From CALJEL01 sp041082235 (lineage in GTDB: Bacteria; Nitrospirota; Thermodesulfovibrionia; Thermodesulfovibrionales; CALJEL01), in the NCBI GenBank assembly GCA_041082235.1, contig JBDOIG010000035.1, positions 1 to 6,952 on the forward strand: 6,952 nt of DNA, written 5' to 3'. Of this stretch, positions 5,710 to 6,952 are shown piece after piece. Every line of letters begins with the position of its first letter. Position 1 is the stretch's first letter. The notes under the pieces were generated by a model. That model had not been told where the DNA came from, searched no databases, and saw only the letters and a list, made by a program, of their open reading frames with translations. Made by a program: the position numbers and the translations under genes.

Positions 5710-6120
5710 TTAAAAATATAAGATATGTTTTGCACCTTCTACAACCTTTTTAATCATCTCAAAAGGCACAACCTGTATCTTCTTTTCTGCTCCCATATCT
5801 TCTGCATCAACAATCTGGTTTTCTGAGATTCCAAATTTTTCCAGGTCTTCCTTGCAGACATACACATCAAGGTCCACAAGGAGGCAGTTTTTAAGATGGG
5901 TCTCTGTGCTGGTAATTCCATATATATCCATTGCCTTCTGCCCTTTTATGCAATTTAACACGCCGTCGCCAACATAACAAAGAGTGGGTGTAACGGTATC
6001 ACCCTCTTCAAGAAGAATCTCTACTGTCTGATAGGCCATTGCATGAGTTGCACCGAGTTTTGGGACTTCTGATTTATAAGGTGGCTTTGAAACAATAAAA
6101 GCAAGTTTTACCTCTGCCAT
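5710..6120 (-). CDS. DsrE/F-family protein, TusC/DsrF-like
   Basis: This 136-residue soluble protein is the probable DsrF/TusC-type subunit of a sulfur-relay complex. Family features are the early KPPYKSEVPKLGATHAMAY (12-30), the strand and turn YVGDGVLNCIKGQ (49-61), and DLDVYVCKEDLEKFGI (83-98), all in the order seen in TusC/DsrF. Cysteines are at 48, 57, 79 and 89; none sits in a clear CxxC. It is slightly longer than usual TusC. I chose ATG 6120 over the GTG three bases upstream because the AGGAGGTGA site (6124-6132) is then spaced correctly. The start overlaps the stop of the dsrE-like gene by one base (TGATG), so the two are translationally coupled, as expected for partners in a hetero-oligomer. 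Subunit type is assigned from motifs and context and could be a generic DsrE-family protein. Confidence 0.8.
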   Translation of the reverse strand: MAEVKLAFIVSKPPYKSEVPKLGATHAMAYQTVEILLEEGDTVTPTLCYVGDGVLNCIKGQKAMDIYGITSTETHLKNCLLVDLDVYVCKEDLEKFGISENQIVDAEDMGAEKKIQVVPFEMIKKVVEGAKHILYF

Positions 6121-6479
6121 CACTCACCTCCTATATGAAGGACCCTGTCGGATCCGTGAATCTTTGCAAGATACCAGTGCATGGCACTCCACTGAACACC
6201 CTCAATAGAATTTGTTTTATTCACACCCCTTGCAAGTGAACAGGCCTCACAGGTACATACCTCCACACCCTTTTCAATTAATTTCCTTAAGGGTGTTTCT
6301 CCGTGCGAATAATCTTTCAGATGTTTCTGGCCTTTAAGTGGAGATCCCGCAGCATTACTTGAAAACCAGAGATTAACCTTATGTCCCTTAGCAGCTGCTG
6401 CCTCTGCAAGCTTCAGAGCAAAGTCATAATTCATTGAACCAACAAGGGCAGAAAATAATCCAATGCTTAATGTTCCCAT
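6120..6479 (-). CDS. DsrE/F-family protein, TusD/DsrE-like (persulfide-carrying subunit)
   Basis: This 119-residue protein is the likely active subunit of the relay. After an N-terminal Rossmann-like strand and helix (MGTLSIGLFSALVGSMNYDFALKLAEA, read in two parts at 1-27), it carries a cysteine cluster VEVCTCEACSLARG (72-85) with Cys75, Cys77 and Cys80. The cluster is close to the position where DsrE/TusD holds its sulfur-accepting cysteine before an xRG turn. Three cysteines in this loop is richer than the single conserved one. Length fits the family. The start at 6479 is supported by AGGAGG at 6483-6488. It sits 13 nt after the dsrH-like stop and overlaps the dsrF-like start by one base. 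It should accept sulfur from, or donate it to, TusA encoded two genes downstream. Confidence 0.84.
   Translation of the reverse strand: MGTLSIGLFSALVGSMNYDFALKLAEAAAAKGHKVNLWFSSNAAGSPLKGQKHLKDYSHGETPLRKLIEKGVEVCTCEACSLARGVNKTNSIEGVQWSAMHWYLAKIHGSDRVLHIGGE
6124..6132 (-). promoter_or_regulatory. Shine-Dalgarno that fixes the dsrF-like start
   Basis: The minus strand reads AGGAGGTGAGTGATG. The site lies within the last codons of the dsrE-like gene. Its spacing favours ATG 6120 over GTG 6123. Confidence 0.75.
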
Positions 6480-6492
6480 GGCTCCTCCTTTT

Positions 6493-6789
6493 TTATATCC
6501 ACATTAGTTTTTCATATTCATTAAATATTAAATCAACCACATCAGCATATGTTACAGGTTTTACACGGCTATCAAGATTTGATACATTTAAACCCCTTGT
6601 CTCCAGGTCTTCTTTGAGGGCGTAGAAATCTGCCTTCAAATTCAGGATCTGTGAGGATTGTCCCTTTTCCTTAATAGCAGCATGATAAACACCATTGCCA
6701 ACGAGGATAATTCCTAATTTTTCAGGGGATAATCTCTGGAGGATACTTGTGTCAGTCCTGTATTCACTCAGAAACACACCTAATTTCAT
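6493..6789 (-). CDS. DsrH/TusB-like protein
   Basis: This first gene of the operon encodes 98 residues, the usual size of DsrH/TusB, the small third subunit of DsrEFH/TusBCD. Matching features are LVGNGVYHAAI (29-39), the segment ADFYALKEDLETRGL (53-67), and the end VKPVTYADVVDLIFNEYEKLMWI, whose near-terminal Trp is typical. There is no cysteine anywhere, so the cysteine present in some DsrH proteins is missing and this subunit must be structural. The start at 6789 follows a strong GGGAGGTG (6794-6801). The stop falls just before the Shine-Dalgarno of the dsrE-like gene. In the classic tusDCB or dsrEFH order this gene is last, whereas here it leads. Confidence 0.82.
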   Translation of the reverse strand: MKLGVFLSEYRTDTSILQRLSPEKLGIILVGNGVYHAAIKEKGQSSQILNLKADFYALKEDLETRGLNVSNLDSRVKPVTYADVVDLIFNEYEKLMWI

Positions 6790-6952
6790 CTTACACCTCC
6801 CTTAAAGCTGCCATAATGGCTTGAATTATTTATCTCTGGCCAAGGGCCGAGGCAAAATTAGTGTTAATTAATAAAGTATCATATTATTTTATAATCTTAT
6901 AATTTTTTGAATTAATTCCTTCACGGGTAACCCTTTATAACATGTAAAAGGA
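6790..6952 (-). promoter_or_regulatory. Presumed promoter region of the sulfur-relay operon
   Basis: No gene is visible here on either strand. On the minus strand the region is very A/T-rich (about 6855-6920), with several TATAAT-like strings such as TATAAA and TATGAT; I cannot pick one promoter with confidence. Short palindromes lie at 6810-6820 (GCCATAATGGC), 6909-6918 (GAATTAATTC) and 6925-6933 (GGGTAACCC), any of which could be a protein-binding site. The ribosome site GGGAGGTG is at 6794-6801. Confidence 0.4.

Noticed and set aside
6121..6123. GTG start for the dsrF-like gene
   Set aside because: The Shine-Dalgarno is too close (3 nt); the next codon, ATG at 6120, is better spaced.
6434..6625. 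Plus-strand frame of 63 codons
   Set aside because: Antisense to the dsrE/dsrH-like genes, with no supporting signals.
1..6952. CRISPR array, tRNA/rRNA, transposase or phage genes
   Set aside because: No regularly spaced repeats, cloverleaf or rRNA-like sequence, and no mobile-element proteins were seen on either strand.

Overview
This is a mixed window from a bacterial genome with moderate to low G+C. AGG, AGA and ATA codons are frequent, Shine-Dalgarno sites are strong, and a DsrEFH/TusBCD-like sulfur relay is present. These fit an anaerobic Gram-negative lineage such as Nitrospirota or Desulfobacterota. That placement is inference; no marker gene here settles it.

Plus strand, 1-4111: the window opens inside the C-terminal end of hisB (histidine biosynthesis). 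A two-gene type II restriction-modification cassette follows. It holds a TTG-started putative PD-(D/E)XK endonuclease and a beta-class amino-methyltransferase (TSPPY ... DPYCGSGTT) whose start overlaps the endonuclease stop by 8 nt. The cassette looks more A+T-rich than its flanks and was probably acquired. Next come a YrfG-like HAD phosphatase (GMP/IMP 5'-nucleotidase family) and an AlsS/BudB-like thiamine-diphosphate acetolactate synthase, joined by a 4-nt ATGA overlap. Only 9 nt then separate this strand from the convergent genes.

Minus strand, 5292-4121: two genes that form a short unit, both broken as written. One is a TlpA/ResA-like thioredoxin with a signal peptide, WCGPC site and C-terminal membrane helix. 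It needs two compensating single-base corrections, one in an A6 run and one in a T8 run. The other is a small protein with a DUF2007-like C-terminal domain that needs one corrected base near a GGG run. After correction both read as complete, family-like proteins. Sequencing or assembly error is therefore at least as likely as pseudogenisation.

Minus strand, 6789-5393: an intact operon in the order dsrH/tusB-like, dsrE/tusD-like, dsrF/tusC-like, tusA. Strong AGGAGG sites, short gaps and a 1-nt overlap tie it together, and a perfect 14-bp hairpin lies past its end. The proteins are predicted to pass persulfide sulfur between cysteines in the cytoplasm, for tRNA thiolation or dissimilatory sulfur metabolism. 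About 160 bp of A+T-rich sequence upstream (6790-6952) holds the presumed promoter and several short palindromes.

I did not find a clearly undescribed system. The best leads are the unrecognised endonuclease, the HAD-acetolactate synthase pair, the rearranged TusB-D-C-A order, and the cluster of three frameshifts.
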